A stretch of 64,000 bases of DNA from Streptomyces sp. NBC_01317 (lineage in GTDB: Bacteria > Actinomycetota > Actinomycetes > Streptomycetales > Streptomycetaceae), in contig NZ_CP108393.1 in NCBI RefSeq assembly GCF_035961655.1, forward strand, positions 682,001 through 746,000, written 5' to 3'. Shown here piece by piece: positions 1 to 8,037 of the stretch. How positions within the stretch are numbered: position 1 is the stretch's first letter; every line of letters starts with the position of its first letter. The notes beneath the pieces were generated by a model. The model was not told the origin of the DNA. It saw only the letters and a program-made list of their open reading frames with translations, and did not search any database. The translations under genes were made by a program, and so were the position numbers.

Positions 1-1
1 C

Positions 2-448
2 GGGCTCGGGGTGGCCCGGCGGATCGCCCATGTGACGTACCGCAGCGAGCCCGAACTGGCCGCCCGGTTCGGCGGCGCCCCGCAGCCGGGCGAACACCCC
101 TGGCGGGGCGGGCGCTACCAGGTCGAGTCGTACCTGGACCACCACGCGGCCAAGCTGGCGCACCGGTTCGACGCGGGCAGCTACGTGACGCTGACCGAGG
201 CGATGAACGGCCACGACGTGGGCCGGGACCGGGGCGGCGCAACCGCCGCGCTGCGCCGGGCCACCATGCCCGCGCTGATCGCCGGCGTCGACTCCGACCG
301 GCTGTACCCCCCGTCCCAGCAGGCGGAGCTGGCCGCCGCGCTGCCGGGCGCGGACCGGCCGAGGGTCATCGAGTCGCCGTACGGACACGACGGCTTCCTC
401 ATCGAGGCGGAACAGGTGGGCGCGCTGGTGCGGGAGTTGCTGGCGTGA
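2..448 (+). CDS. metX: Homoserine O-acetyltransferase, C-terminal part (5' end outside window)
   Basis: This is the last ~148 residues of a MetX-type alpha/beta hydrolase, which transfers acetyl from acetyl-CoA to L-homoserine in methionine biosynthesis. The frame is open to the window edge and begins GLGVARRIAHVTYRSEPEL, matching the family's mid-protein 'ARxIAHxTYRSExEL' block, so the real start lies upstream. Later family landmarks are present: the YLDHHAAKLAHRFDAGSY segment, the catalytic Asp in GVDSDRLYPPSQQ, and the catalytic His in YGHDGFL close to the C-terminus. The nucleophile Ser would be outside the window. Family membership is clear; homoserine O-succinyl- versus O-acetyl-transfer cannot be separated from this fragment. 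Confidence 0.9.
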   Translation, partial: GLGVARRIAHVTYRSEPELAARFGGAPQPGEHPWRGGRYQVESYLDHHAAKLAHRFDAGSYVTLTEAMNGHDVGRDRGGATAALRRATMPALIAGVDSDRLYPPSQQAELAAALPGADRPRVIESPYGHDGFLIEAEQVGALVRELLA

Positions 449-603
449 GGTGACACGGGCCGCCCCGGTCCCGGAGACGGACGGCGGCGGGGACAGCCCG
501 GACTACGGGGCCGTACGCCCGAACGGGTGATCGGGCCCGCTGTCCGGGTGTCGCGCGCGCCGGGAGGGACCGGTGGCGACCCCGGCGGAAGACACTCGCG
601 GGT

Positions 604-2940
604 GTGACGGACACAGAGGGTCAGGACGGACGGGGCAAGGAGAACGGCGGCGCGCCGCACGGCGCGGCCGGCGGCGCGGTGATCATGCCCAGGCTCGACG
701 CCGAGCAGTCGGGGCTCCTGCGGCGGGTCGGTGAGGAGTGGGGGCGGGTGTCCGCGCCCCCCGAGGCCTGGCGCCGCGTCCTGCCGGTGGACCCCGACGT
801 CGGCAGCTACCCCGAGCCGGGGCAGATCGTCCCGGCCCGGTTCGGACGGGTCGTCAGCGTCCCCACGCTCAGCGGCGGACCGACCACGGCCGAGGCCGGC
901 GGGGGCGGCGGGGACGAGGCGGGGACGGGCGCCGAATGGCAGCCCGGCGGTCTGGCGCTCCGCCTCCGGCGGACCCTCCTCGGGGCTCCCCTCGCGAACA
1001 CGGCGATCGTGCGCGAGCGGATGCGCAAGCTGGTGGCGCTGCCGGTGCTCTCGGCGGACGCCCTGTCCTCGGTGGCGTACGGCCCCGAGGCGATGCTGCT
1101 GGTCCTGGTGCTCGCCGGGACCGCCGGGCTCCACGCGACCGTGCCGGTGGCGCTCGCGATCGTGTTTCTCATGCTCGCCGTGGGGTTGTCGTACCGTCAG
1201 ACGATCCGCGCGTATCCGATGGGCGGGGGCTCGTACATCGTCGCGACGGACAACCTGGGACGCATCCCGGGACTGATCGCGGCCGCCGGGCTGATGACGG
1301 ACTACATCCTCACCGTCGCCGTCTCGGTCTCCTCCGGCATGGGGGCGGTCACCTCGGCGATCCCGAGCCTGTCCCCGGAGATCGTGCCGATCGGCGTGCT
1401 GGTCATCGCCATCCTCCTGGCCGGCAACCTGCGCGGCGTGCGGCAGGCGGGCGCGCTGTTCGCCGCGCCCACCTACGCCTTCATCGTCGCCATCCTCGCG
1501 CTGGTGGCCACGGGCCTGTACAGCGCGGCGGGCCGGGACTTCGCCCCCACACCGCACCCGGTCGTGACCGCGACCGAGGGGCTGGGCGTGCTGCTGGTGA
1601 TGAAGGCCTTCGCCTCCGGGGCCACGGCGATGACCGGCATCGAGGCGATCTCCAACGCCGTGCCCGCCTTCAAGCCGGTCGCCTGGCGCAACGCGCGCAC
1701 GACACTGTCGTGGATGATCGTGCTGCTCGTGGTGTTGTTCTCCGGGGTGATCGCCCTGATCCACTACGAGGGGATCGTGCCGCAGACGGGGGAGACCGCG
1801 CTGTCCCAACTGGCCCATCGCAGCTACGGGTCGAACGGGTTCTACGTCTTCACCCAGGCGGCGACCGCGCTGGTGCTCCTGCTCGCCGCGAACACCGCGT
1901 ACAACGACTTCCCCCGGGTCCTGTTCCTGCTGGCGCGCGACGACCACGCGCCACGGATCTTCCTGCGCCTGGGCGACCGGCTGGCGTTCTCCAACGGGAT
2001 CATCCTGCTGTCGGTGGCCGCCGCGCTCGTCTACATCGCCTTCGAGGGCAAGACGGCGTCGCTGATCCCGCTGTACGCCGTCGGGGTGTTCCTCGCCTTC
2101 ACCCTGTCGCAGTGGGGCATGGTCGTGCACTGGTGGCGCAAGCGCAACCGGCACTGGCGCAAGAGCCTGTGCTTCAACGCCACCGGCGCCGTCCTGTCGG
2201 CGGCCGTCTTCATCACGGCGGGCATCACCAAGTTCACGGCCGGGGCGTGGCTCGCCATTCTCGCGGTGGGCGCGTTCCTTCTGGTGACGACGCGGATCCA
2301 CCGCCACTACGCGAGGGTGCGTCAGGCGCTCCGCCTGCACCCGCAGATGATCGAGATCCCCGGGCACTCGATCACGCCCCACTCGCGCCCCGACACCGGC
2401 ATCGGCATCGGCACCGGGTCCGGGTCCGGGTCAGCCGCCCGCGCGCCCGCGCCGCCGGGTCCCGCCGCTCCGACGGGGGCCGACCCCACGGCCTCGGCGG
2501 GCCGGGAGCGGGACGCGGAGACGGAGGACACCCCGGAGGAGATCCGCCATCTGTCCGTCGTGCCGATCGACGCCCTGCACCAGGCGAGCATGCGCGCCCT
2601 CGCCTACGCCGCCTCGCTCCAGCAGCCCGTGCTGGCGCTGCACGTCAGTCCGGCCGAGGAGGAGGCCGAGCTGTTCCGGGAGTCGTGGCGGCTGTGGGGG
2701 AACCGGCTGCCGCTGGCGGTCGTCGTGTCCCCGTACCGCGCGATCGTGGCCCCGATGATCGGGTACATCGAGTCCCTGCACCGGCAGCGGCCCGATCTGA
2801 CGATCACGGTGATCCTGCCGGAGATCGTCGTACGCCACTGGTACCACCGGATCCTGCACAGCTATCTCGGCGGGCGGCTGCGGCGGTCGCTCCGGCCCCT
2901 GCCGAAGATCGTCGTGACGACGGTCCCGTTCCACGTCTAG
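604..2940 (+). CDS. APC-superfamily amino acid/cation permease with cytoplasmic C-terminal domain
   Basis: A 778-residue membrane transporter of the APC superfamily. About 140 hydrophilic N-terminal residues precede a run of roughly 12 hydrophobic segments (about residues 150-590). The block LPVLSADALSSVAYGPEAML at the start of TM1 is typical of the actinobacterial 'APC family permease' group, and YPMGGGSYIVA follows TM2. The last ~180 residues are hydrophilic: a Gly/Ser/Pro-rich linker, then an alpha/beta region (HLSVVPIDALHQASMRALAYAASL) that looks like a universal-stress-type fold. The substrate cannot be read from sequence; amino acids or potassium are both possible. The GTG start at 604 has only a weak ribosome site, and an ATG at 685 is an alternative. 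The gene stands alone, 155 nt after metX. Confidence 0.85.
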   Translation: MTDTEGQDGRGKENGGAPHGAAGGAVIMPRLDAEQSGLLRRVGEEWGRVSAPPEAWRRVLPVDPDVGSYPEPGQIVPARFGRVVSVPTLSGGPTTAEAGGGGGDEAGTGAEWQPGGLALRLRRTLLGAPLANTAIVRERMRKLVALPVLSADALSSVAYGPEAMLLVLVLAGTAGLHATVPVALAIVFLMLAVGLSYRQTIRAYPMGGGSYIVATDNLGRIPGLIAAAGLMTDYILTVAVSVSSGMGAVTSAIPSLSPEIVPIGVLVIAILLAGNLRGVRQAGALFAAPTYAFIVAILALVATGLYSAAGRDFAPTPHPVVTATEGLGVLLVMKAFASGATAMTGIEAISNAVPAFKPVAWRNARTTLSWMIVLLVVLFSGVIALIHYEGIVPQTGETALSQLAHRSYGSNGFYVFTQAATALVLLLAANTAYNDFPRVLFLLARDDHAPRIFLRLGDRLAFSNGIILLSVAAALVYIAFEGKTASLIPLYAVGVFLAFTLSQWGMVVHWWRKRNRHWRKSLCFNATGAVLSAAVFITAGITKFTAGAWLAILAVGAFLLVTTRIHRHYARVRQALRLHPQMIEIPGHSITPHSRPDTGIGIGTGSGSGSAARAPAPPGPAAPTGADPTASAGRERDAETEDTPEEIRHLSVVPIDALHQASMRALAYAASLQQPVLALHVSPAEEEAELFRESWRLWGNRLPLAVVVSPYRAIVAPMIGYIESLHRQRPDLTITVILPEIVVRHWYHRILHSYLGGRLRRSLRPLPKIVVTTVPFHV

Positions 2941-3066
2941 CCGCTGCTCAGAGGCAGGTGGCGTACGCCCGGTCCTCGCTGGTTCCGCATTGAACTTCCG
3001 TATTGAAACATCAACTATCCACACAATTGGCCGATTTGCCCATCTATGTCTAGAGTTGACGGTGTC

Positions 3067-3083
3067 ATTGCCGTACGGGCAAT
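3067..3083. promoter_or_regulatory. Inverted repeat upstream of the peptide operon, possible operator
   Basis: ATTGCC-GTACG-GGCAAT is a perfect 6-bp inverted repeat with a 5-nt spacer, 22 nt before the peptide start at 3106. It lies just after a TTGACG hexamer (3056-3061) that could be a -35 box, in a locally AT-rich stretch (about 2985-3060) that stands out from the GC-rich surroundings. A protein bound here would overlap the expected promoter. This is inference from position and symmetry only. Confidence 0.3.
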
Positions 3084-3105
3084 CGCGTCTACACGAGGAG
3101 CTGAC

Positions 3106-3288
3106 ATGCTTTCTCAGACCATGAGGGCCGGAGAAATCACCCTTGACGGGCACGCGTTGGGGGTGGCCATGACCGAGCCCGAAGCCCCGCAGAGCGACGC
3201 GCCTGTGTACTCGCCCGAGGCCGCGGGACTGTTGCTGCTCGCGCTGCTCCTCTCGCCCAAGGAGCCGAAGGAACCGAAGGGCCGGTGA
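3106..3288 (+). CDS. 60-residue peptide, first gene of an unrecognised operon
   Basis: A short protein starting MLSQTMRAGEITLDGHALG. The ATG at 3106 is preceded by GAGGAGCTGAC, an excellent ribosome site, so an in-frame GTG/ATG-like start 60 nt upstream (3046) is rejected. The N-terminal half is polar and acidic. Residues ~38-49 are a short hydrophobic stretch (AAGLLLLALLL), and the end is basic and proline-rich (SPKEPKEPKGR). It has no lipobox, Sec signal or Cys. Its stop overlaps the GTG of the next gene by 4 nt, so the two are probably translated together. I do not recognise the family. A modified-peptide precursor, a small membrane peptide or a partner protein of the downstream genes are all possible. 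Confidence 0.7.
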   Translation: MLSQTMRAGEITLDGHALGVAMTEPEAPQSDAPVYSPEAAGLLLLALLLSPKEPKEPKGR

Positions 3289-4043
3289 TTCCGGACCGGT
3301 CGCGGACCACATACCAGGAATCGGCGGCCGGCCTGGCACGACGTGCCCTCGATGCCCTCCGGGGCACCGGGGGCACGGCCATGGTCGCGGAACACGTCGA
3401 ACAGGCGGAGGATCCGGGCGCGGCGCTGGCCGCCATCCGGATCCTGGGCGCCGACACCTTCGCCCCCGTGCTGCTGACGGGCGAGGCGCTCCCTCCCCAG
3501 GACGCGGAGGCGATCGCCCTCTCGCTGACTGCCCTCCCGCCCTCGCGGGACGTGGCGCCCGCGCCGCCCGCCGGCCCCGAGGGGCCCTGGCTGATGGCGT
3601 GGCGGGACTGGGGCACGGCGACGCTGCTGGCCGTGCTCACGGACGGCGGTACGGACGTCCCGCCGACGGCCCCGGCGCCACTGCCGCCCCCGGGTCCCCC
3701 GCGGGGGGCGCCCGCCGGGAGCGACACGGGCGCGGTGGGCTGGCCCGGCTGGTCGGTCCGGATGGGCCAGTTGTCCACGCTGGCGCTGCCCGGACTGGAC
3801 GGACCGATCCACGACGCGGCCCGCGCCGCCCCCCTCGCGCTGGCGCGCGGCGCCACCCGGGCGGTGCTGCGGCGCGACTACCCCACCGCCGCGCGGATCA
3901 CGCGCTGGCTGGCGTGGCTGCACGCGGACGGGGTGCCGCCGGCGCTCGATCCCGCGCCGCTGGTCGAGCACATCGAGGTGATGGCGGGCGGGGACCGGCT
4001 CGCGCTCGACACGGCGATCGCCCGCCGCCTGATGACGAGCTGA
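3285..4043 (+). CDS. Unknown protein, second gene of the peptide operon
   Basis: A 252-residue protein of unknown function. It starts at a GTG that shares GTGA with the stop of the 60-residue peptide gene. Residues ~10-95 are Ala/Leu-rich and likely helical with an alpha/beta segment (ALAAIRILGADTFAPVLLTG). Residues ~120-150 are a Pro/Gly-rich low-complexity linker. The last ~90 residues are again helical (ARAAPLALARGATRAVLRRD, then ITRWLAWLHADG). No signal peptide, membrane span or catalytic motif is evident. Tight coupling to the peptide suggests the two products act together, for example a chaperone, modifying enzyme or complex partner, but nothing in the sequence fixes this. Confidence 0.7.
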   Translation: MIPDRSRTTYQESAAGLARRALDALRGTGGTAMVAEHVEQAEDPGAALAAIRILGADTFAPVLLTGEALPPQDAEAIALSLTALPPSRDVAPAPPAGPEGPWLMAWRDWGTATLLAVLTDGGTDVPPTAPAPLPPPGPPRGAPAGSDTGAVGWPGWSVRMGQLSTLALPGLDGPIHDAARAAPLALARGATRAVLRRDYPTAARITRWLAWLHADGVPPALDPAPLVEHIEVMAGGDRLALDTAIARRLMTS

Positions 4044-4094
4044 CGGCCCCTCACGAGCGACACCCGACCACGACCGGATCGGACCGAGACCCCG

Positions 4095-5015
4095 ATGGAC
4101 ACCGTCACCCCCCTGGCCCACCAGGTCACCTCCAAGGCCCTGAGCTGGCTCCACACCCACCGCGAGCACGGCGCGCTGCCGGCGGACAGCACGGCCCAGC
4201 TGGCCGAGCCCGACAGCGTCTACAAGCCGCTCGGCGAGACCGCGCTCGCCGCCTCGCTCGTCGTCCGCGAGGCGGTGGCGGGCACCCAGGAGCTGCGGAT
4301 CGCCCGCGAACTGCTCGACTTCTGCTGGGAGCAGCTCGGCGAGGGCGCCATGCTCCACGAGCGGCTGCTGCGGTACCCGATGATGAGCGACCCGCTGGAG
4401 ACGTACACCCACTTCGCCCGGAGCGGTTACCGCCACCGGGCGCTGGAACGGCTCGTCGCGCACACCACCTCGCTGCGGTCGGCGCGGGCGGCGGAGGTCC
4501 TGCCGAACCGGCGCCTCGCCGTCGCCAACGCCGCGCGGGTCGCCGGGCTCGACCGGGGGCCGATTCCCTTCGACTGGGACGCGCTGACCCGGGAGACCTG
4601 GCTCGGCTCGTTCCCGGAGCCGTGGCTCGTCGACTGGACGAACGCGTACAACATGACGCACACCGTCTTCCACAGCACCGACTGGGGGCGCCTGCCCGCC
4701 GGTCTCGGCGCCGATCTCACCGCGTACGTCGGCGACTGGCTGCCGGTGTGGACGGACATCTGGGCCGAGATCGGTGAGTGGGACCTGATGGCAGAGCTGA
4801 TGATCGTCGGCAGCTGCCTCCCGGAGCCGCGCTGCGACGCCGGGGACTGGGAACGGCTGGCGTCCCTCCAGCACGAGGACGGGCTGTTCCCCCGCGACGC
4901 GCAGCCCGTGGGCGACGATCCCGGTGAGCGCTTCTCCGACCAGCACCATCCGACGGTGGTCGCGGCGGTCGCGGGCACCCTCGCGCTCTCCCGTACCCTC
5001 GGCTCCCGGCCGTGA
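4095..5015 (+). CDS. DUF6895-like helical protein
   Basis: A 306-residue, mostly helical soluble protein. Helical hairpins recur with conserved-looking aromatic and acidic positions: ALSWLHTHREHGALP, then VYKPLGETALAASLVVREA, ELLDFCWEQLGEGAML and WLVDWTNAYNMTHTVFHSTDWG. This fits an alpha/alpha-repeat fold. From memory it resembles the uncharacterised DUF6895 family (W-L-x-x-H-R start, KPLGE block), which I could not verify here. The ATG at 4095 lies 51 nt after the preceding gene, in an operon context. The stop overlaps the next start by GTGA. His/Asp/Trp-rich loops such as HSTDWG and FSDQHHPTV could form an active site, but no function is known to me. Confidence 0.75.
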   Translation: MDTVTPLAHQVTSKALSWLHTHREHGALPADSTAQLAEPDSVYKPLGETALAASLVVREAVAGTQELRIARELLDFCWEQLGEGAMLHERLLRYPMMSDPLETYTHFARSGYRHRALERLVAHTTSLRSARAAEVLPNRRLAVANAARVAGLDRGPIPFDWDALTRETWLGSFPEPWLVDWTNAYNMTHTVFHSTDWGRLPAGLGADLTAYVGDWLPVWTDIWAEIGEWDLMAELMIVGSCLPEPRCDAGDWERLASLQHEDGLFPRDAQPVGDDPGERFSDQHHPTVVAAVAGTLALSRTLGSRP

Positions 5016-6190
5016 CGCAGGGGCGGGCCGGGATCCGCGCCACGCCGGGCACGGACCGTCCGTACGCCTCCGATACCGGCACGGGAACCGACAGCCACAC
5101 CGGCGCGCCGCCCGGCGCGTGGGCCCTCGGTCCCGCGAGTCCGGTCGTCGCCGCGGCCCGGGGCGCGAGCGCCGTCGCGGTGGCGCTGCGGCGCGGCCAC
5201 CGGCGGGCCGTCGTCACGCACGGCAGGACCGCCCGGGAGGGCGGGGCGCCGGTGACCGCCGACACGCGCTTCGAGATCGGCTCCCTGACGAAGTGTCTGA
5301 CGGCGCTGCTCTTCGCCGAGCGCGCGGCGCGCGGCGAGGTGGCCCACGGCGATCCGCTGACCCGCTTCCTGCCCCCGGAAGCCGTACCGGAGCCGCGCGG
5401 CGGGCCCGTCACCCTGCTCCATCTGGCCACCCACACCTCCGGTCTGCCCCGGCTGCCGCCGGGTCTGTTCGCCAGCGCGACGGGGCGCTGGCTGAGCAAT
5501 CCGTACGCCCGGTTCGACACGGACGACCTGCTGGACGCCCTCGCCAGGACCCGGCTCCGCGCCCGGCCCGGCGAGCGGATGCGGTACTCGAACTTCGGGG
5601 TGGCGCTCCTCGGCCACCTCCTCACCGGTACGGGCGAGGCGCGCACGGCGGACGGCACGGCGCGGTACGGGGACCTCCTCGCGGCCCGGGTCCTGGACCC
5701 CCTCGGTCTGCACGGCACCTCCTGCGTGCCCGGCCCTCCGGGAACCACGGCCACCGGCCACGGGCACGGCGGCGCCCGCCCCCCGTGGGAGATCCCGGGT
5801 CTGCCGGGCGCGGGAGCCGTCCGCTCCACCGCCCGTGACCTGCTGACTCTCCTCGACGCGCACCTGGAGGCCCATCCCGGCGCCCCGCCAGGAACCCGTG
5901 AGGCCGCCGCGCCGCTCCCCCTGCGCGCGGCCCTCGCGGACGTCACCCGTCCACGGCTCGCGGTACGGGGCGGTGCCAGGCGGCTGGCTCTCGTCTGGAA
6001 CATCCGGGTGCGGCCAGGCGGTGACGTGTACCACCACTCCGGCGGTACGAGCGGCTTCACCGCGTTCGCGGGGTTCTGCCCGCGCCGGGGCACCGCGCTC
6101 GTCGCGCTCGCCAACACGACCCCCGACGCCCGTCACGGCTTCCTCCAGAGCGCGTACGAAGCCCTGTTGGCCTTGGGCGCGCGGGGCTGA
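5012..6190 (+). CDS. Serine hydrolase, beta-lactamase / D-Ala-D-Ala peptidase fold
   Basis: A 392-residue class C beta-lactamase-like serine hydrolase. The nucleophile motif S-x-x-K is SLTK in RFEIGSLTKCLTALLF (about residue 93). The Tyr general-base motif is YSN in RMRYSNFGVALLG, and the third element HSGG (YHHSGGTSGF) replaces KTG, as in many esterase or peptidase relatives. No clear signal peptide is seen; the first ~45 residues are disordered-looking, so a cytoplasmic location is likely. Its GTG start overlaps the upstream stop by 4 nt, making it the last gene of the operon begun at 3106. In that setting it could cut, transpeptidate or hydrolyse an ester of a peptide product. The substrate is unknown. 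Confidence 0.85.
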   Translation: MTQGRAGIRATPGTDRPYASDTGTGTDSHTGAPPGAWALGPASPVVAAARGASAVAVALRRGHRRAVVTHGRTAREGGAPVTADTRFEIGSLTKCLTALLFAERAARGEVAHGDPLTRFLPPEAVPEPRGGPVTLLHLATHTSGLPRLPPGLFASATGRWLSNPYARFDTDDLLDALARTRLRARPGERMRYSNFGVALLGHLLTGTGEARTADGTARYGDLLAARVLDPLGLHGTSCVPGPPGTTATGHGHGGARPPWEIPGLPGAGAVRSTARDLLTLLDAHLEAHPGAPPGTREAAAPLPLRAALADVTRPRLAVRGGARRLALVWNIRVRPGGDVYHHSGGTSGFTAFAGFCPRRGTALVALANTTPDARHGFLQSAYEALLALGARG

Positions 6191-6339
6191 CGACCCGTAA
6201 GAGCGGTGTGGTACGGCCGGACGGCCGAAGCGCGGTGGCCGGGTCGCGCGGGCCGTCCTCCACTGGGAGTGTGCGACCCCGATCGAGCGGGTCGTGTGCT
6301 GCCCGGACCGGGCGGCCCCCCTCTCCTGAGGAGCCCACC

Positions 6340-6921
6340 ATGACGCCGTACCGCACCAGAGTGTTCACCGCAGTCTCCGCCACCGTGCTGCTCGCCGGGG
6401 CGGTCACCGCCTGTTCCGGCGGCGACAGCGGCGGCGGCTCGGCCCCGAGCACCGCCGAGACCGCTTCCGCGGCGTCCGCCGCCACCTCGGTACCGCCGGC
6501 CGCCGAGGTGGCGGCCTCCCCGTCGGCGTCCAGCCCGGCGGAAGTGACCTCGTCCAAGGGGCCGCTCGGCACGATCCTCTTCGACCACAAGGGCCGGACG
6601 CTGTACGTGTTCGACAAGGACAAGACGTCCAAGTCCACCTGCGAAGGAGGGTGCGCCACGGCGTGGCCGCCGTTCACCGTCACCGCGAAGCCGACCGCGG
6701 GCAAGGGCGTGAAGTCCGACCTGCTCTCCACCAGCACCCGGAGCGACGGCAAGAAGCAGGTCACCTACCACGGCCACCCCCTCTACCGCTTCTCCGGCGA
6801 TCCGCAGCCCGGCAACACCAACGGACAGGGTGTCAACGCCTTCGGCGCCAAGTGGTACGTCATGGGCACCGACGGCAAGCAGATCACCAAGAAGTCGCAG
6901 AACCCGGGCACCGGTTACTGA
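6340..6921 (+). CDS. Secreted lipoprotein with COG4315-type repeats
   Basis: A 193-residue lipoprotein. The ATG at 6340 follows CTGAGGAGCCCACC, a good ribosome site. Residues 1-25 are a lipoprotein signal ending VTAC, with the mature protein anchored at that Cys. A Ser/Ala/Pro-rich tether follows to ~residue 68. The rest contains the tandem 'secreted repeat of unknown function' motifs: LGTILFDHKGRTLYVFDKD, CEGGCATAWPPF, and YHGHPLYRFSGDPQPGNTNG. Such proteins are common in actinomycetes next to cupredoxins or electron-transfer genes, and the next gene here is a cupredoxin. A redox or metal-related role at the cell surface is inferred from that context only. Confidence 0.85.
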   Translation: MTPYRTRVFTAVSATVLLAGAVTACSGGDSGGGSAPSTAETASAASAATSVPPAAEVAASPSASSPAEVTSSKGPLGTILFDHKGRTLYVFDKDKTSKSTCEGGCATAWPPFTVTAKPTAGKGVKSDLLSTSTRSDGKKQVTYHGHPLYRFSGDPQPGNTNGQGVNAFGAKWYVMGTDGKQITKKSQNPGTGY

Positions 6922-6974
6922 CCCCCGGCTCCCGCCCTCCCGCACCACCTCCCGTCCGATCCCCGGAGACCTTC

Positions 6975-7436
6975 ATGCCGTCCCGTCGCCCCGCCCGCCT
7001 CGCCCTGGCACTCGCCTTCGCCTGTCTCACCGCTGTCGCGGGCTGTTCCGACAGCGACAACAACAGCGGCTCCTCGGACTCCTCCTCCGCACCCGCGTCC
7101 TCGGCACCCGCGTCGTCGGCCCCCGCCTCCACGGCGCCCGCTTCGTCGTCCCCGCCGTCGTCGGCCTCACCGTCGAGCAACGCCAAGGCGAAGATCAGCA
7201 TCAAGAACTTCAAGTTCATGCCGGACAAGCTCACCGTGGCGCCCGGCACGAAGATCACCGTGACCAACAACGACTCCACCACCCACACGCTGACCGCCAT
7301 CACGGACAAGGCGTGGAACACGGGTGACATCGCGCCCGGCAAGTCGGCCACCTTCACGGCGCCGACCAAGCCGGGCGCGTACAAGTACATGTGCACCATC
7401 CACCCCTTCATGAAGGGGACGCTCACCGTCCGCTGA
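6975..7436 (+). CDS. Cupredoxin (plastocyanin-like) lipoprotein
   Basis: A 153-residue blue-copper-type lipoprotein. Its signal peptide ends with the lipobox AVAGC. A long Ser/Ala/Pro tether (residues ~25-70) leads to a plastocyanin/azurin fold of ~90 residues. Type I copper ligands are visible: His in STTHTL, then Cys, His and Met in MCTIHPFM. The domain opens with ISIKNFKFMPDKLTVAPGTKITVTN, the usual cupredoxin start. It probably carries electrons or copper on the outer face of the membrane. It lies 53 nt after the COG4315 lipoprotein gene, so the two are likely co-transcribed. The DNA of the tether is made of near-repeated Ala/Ser/Pro codons, which is low complexity rather than a mobile or CRISPR repeat. 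Confidence 0.9.
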   Translation: MPSRRPARLALALAFACLTAVAGCSDSDNNSGSSDSSSAPASSAPASSAPASTAPASSSPPSSASPSSNAKAKISIKNFKFMPDKLTVAPGTKITVTNNDSTTHTLTAITDKAWNTGDIAPGKSATFTAPTKPGAYKYMCTIHPFMKGTLTVR

Positions 7437-7455
7437 CCGACTGCTTTCCCGGCAC

Positions 7456-7485
7456 GGTTTCCCCGGCCACGGTTTCCCCGGCCAC
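7456..7485. repeat. Two tandem 15-bp direct repeats in an intergenic gap
   Basis: GGTTTCCCCGGCCAC occurs twice head to tail between the cupredoxin and membrane protein genes, with a partial third copy before it (TTTCCCGGCAC). It may be a slippage duplication. No function is evident. Confidence 0.6.
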
Positions 7486-7503
7486 GGTGCACCTGGAGAC
7501 GTC

Positions 7504-8010
7504 ATGGCAACAGACCCCACCGCCGTACCCCGCCGGACCCGCCTGGTCCGGCGGCTCGTCAGGGAGGCCGCACGGCTGATCGCCGCCGTCGGTCTGGCGC
7601 TGGACTCCTATCTGCATGCCCACCTGGCCGACCGGTACGACCTCGTCAGTGCCGACATCAGCCAGGGGACGCTCTTCCGGATCGAGGCCGGTTTCGCCGC
7701 GGCGGCGGCGGTGCTGATCCTGCTGTGGCGGCGGTGGCCGGCCGAGCTGTTCGCCTGGTCGGTCGCCGCCGGCGGGCTGACGCTCCTGCTCATCTACCGG
7801 TACGCCGACATCGGGGCGTGGGGGCCGTTCCCCGACATGTACGAACCGATCTGGTACGGCGACAAGGTCTTCACCGTCGTCGTCGAGGCGGTGGCCGTCG
7901 TGGCCACGTCGTATCTGCTGGTGACCAGCTTCCTGATGTGGTCCAAGCGCGGCCGGCCGCGCAGGCGCGGACGCCGGCGCGCCCACGCGGCCGGGGGCCG
8001 GCGGGTCTGA
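7504..8010 (+). CDS. Small multi-pass membrane protein, unknown function
   Basis: A 168-residue integral membrane protein with about four hydrophobic segments: near residues 22-38 (LIAAVGLALDSYLHAHLA), 60-77, 82-100 and 125-145. The tail is strongly basic and Arg-rich ([13 protein letters not shown]), so the C-terminus probably faces the cytoplasm. Charged or polar residues at the start of the first helix (LDSYLHAHLADRYD) resemble small actinobacterial membrane proteins found next to cupredoxins. The gene follows the two lipoprotein genes on the same strand after a 67-nt gap and may belong to the same transcription unit. No recognised catalytic motif is present. Confidence 0.75.
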   Translation: MATDPTAVPRRTRLVRRLVREAARLIAAVGLALDSYLHAHLADRYDLVSADISQGTLFRIEAGFAAAAAVLILLWRRWPAELFAWSVAAGGLTLLLIYRYADIGAWGPFPDMYEPIWYGDKVFTVVVEAVAVVATSYLLVTSFLMWSKRGRPRRRGRRRAHAAGGRRV

Positions 8011-8037
8011 CCCCGGGCCGGGCGCCGGGGCGCGGGC

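Noticed and set aside
3046..3105. Upstream start for the 60-residue peptide
   Set aside because: No ribosome site, and it would place coding sequence over the probable promoter and inverted repeat; ATG 3106 has GAGGAG at correct spacing.
7090..7190. Short repeated GC-rich units in the cupredoxin gene
   Set aside because: They encode an Ala/Ser/Pro tether after a lipobox; low complexity, not a mobile or regulatory repeat.
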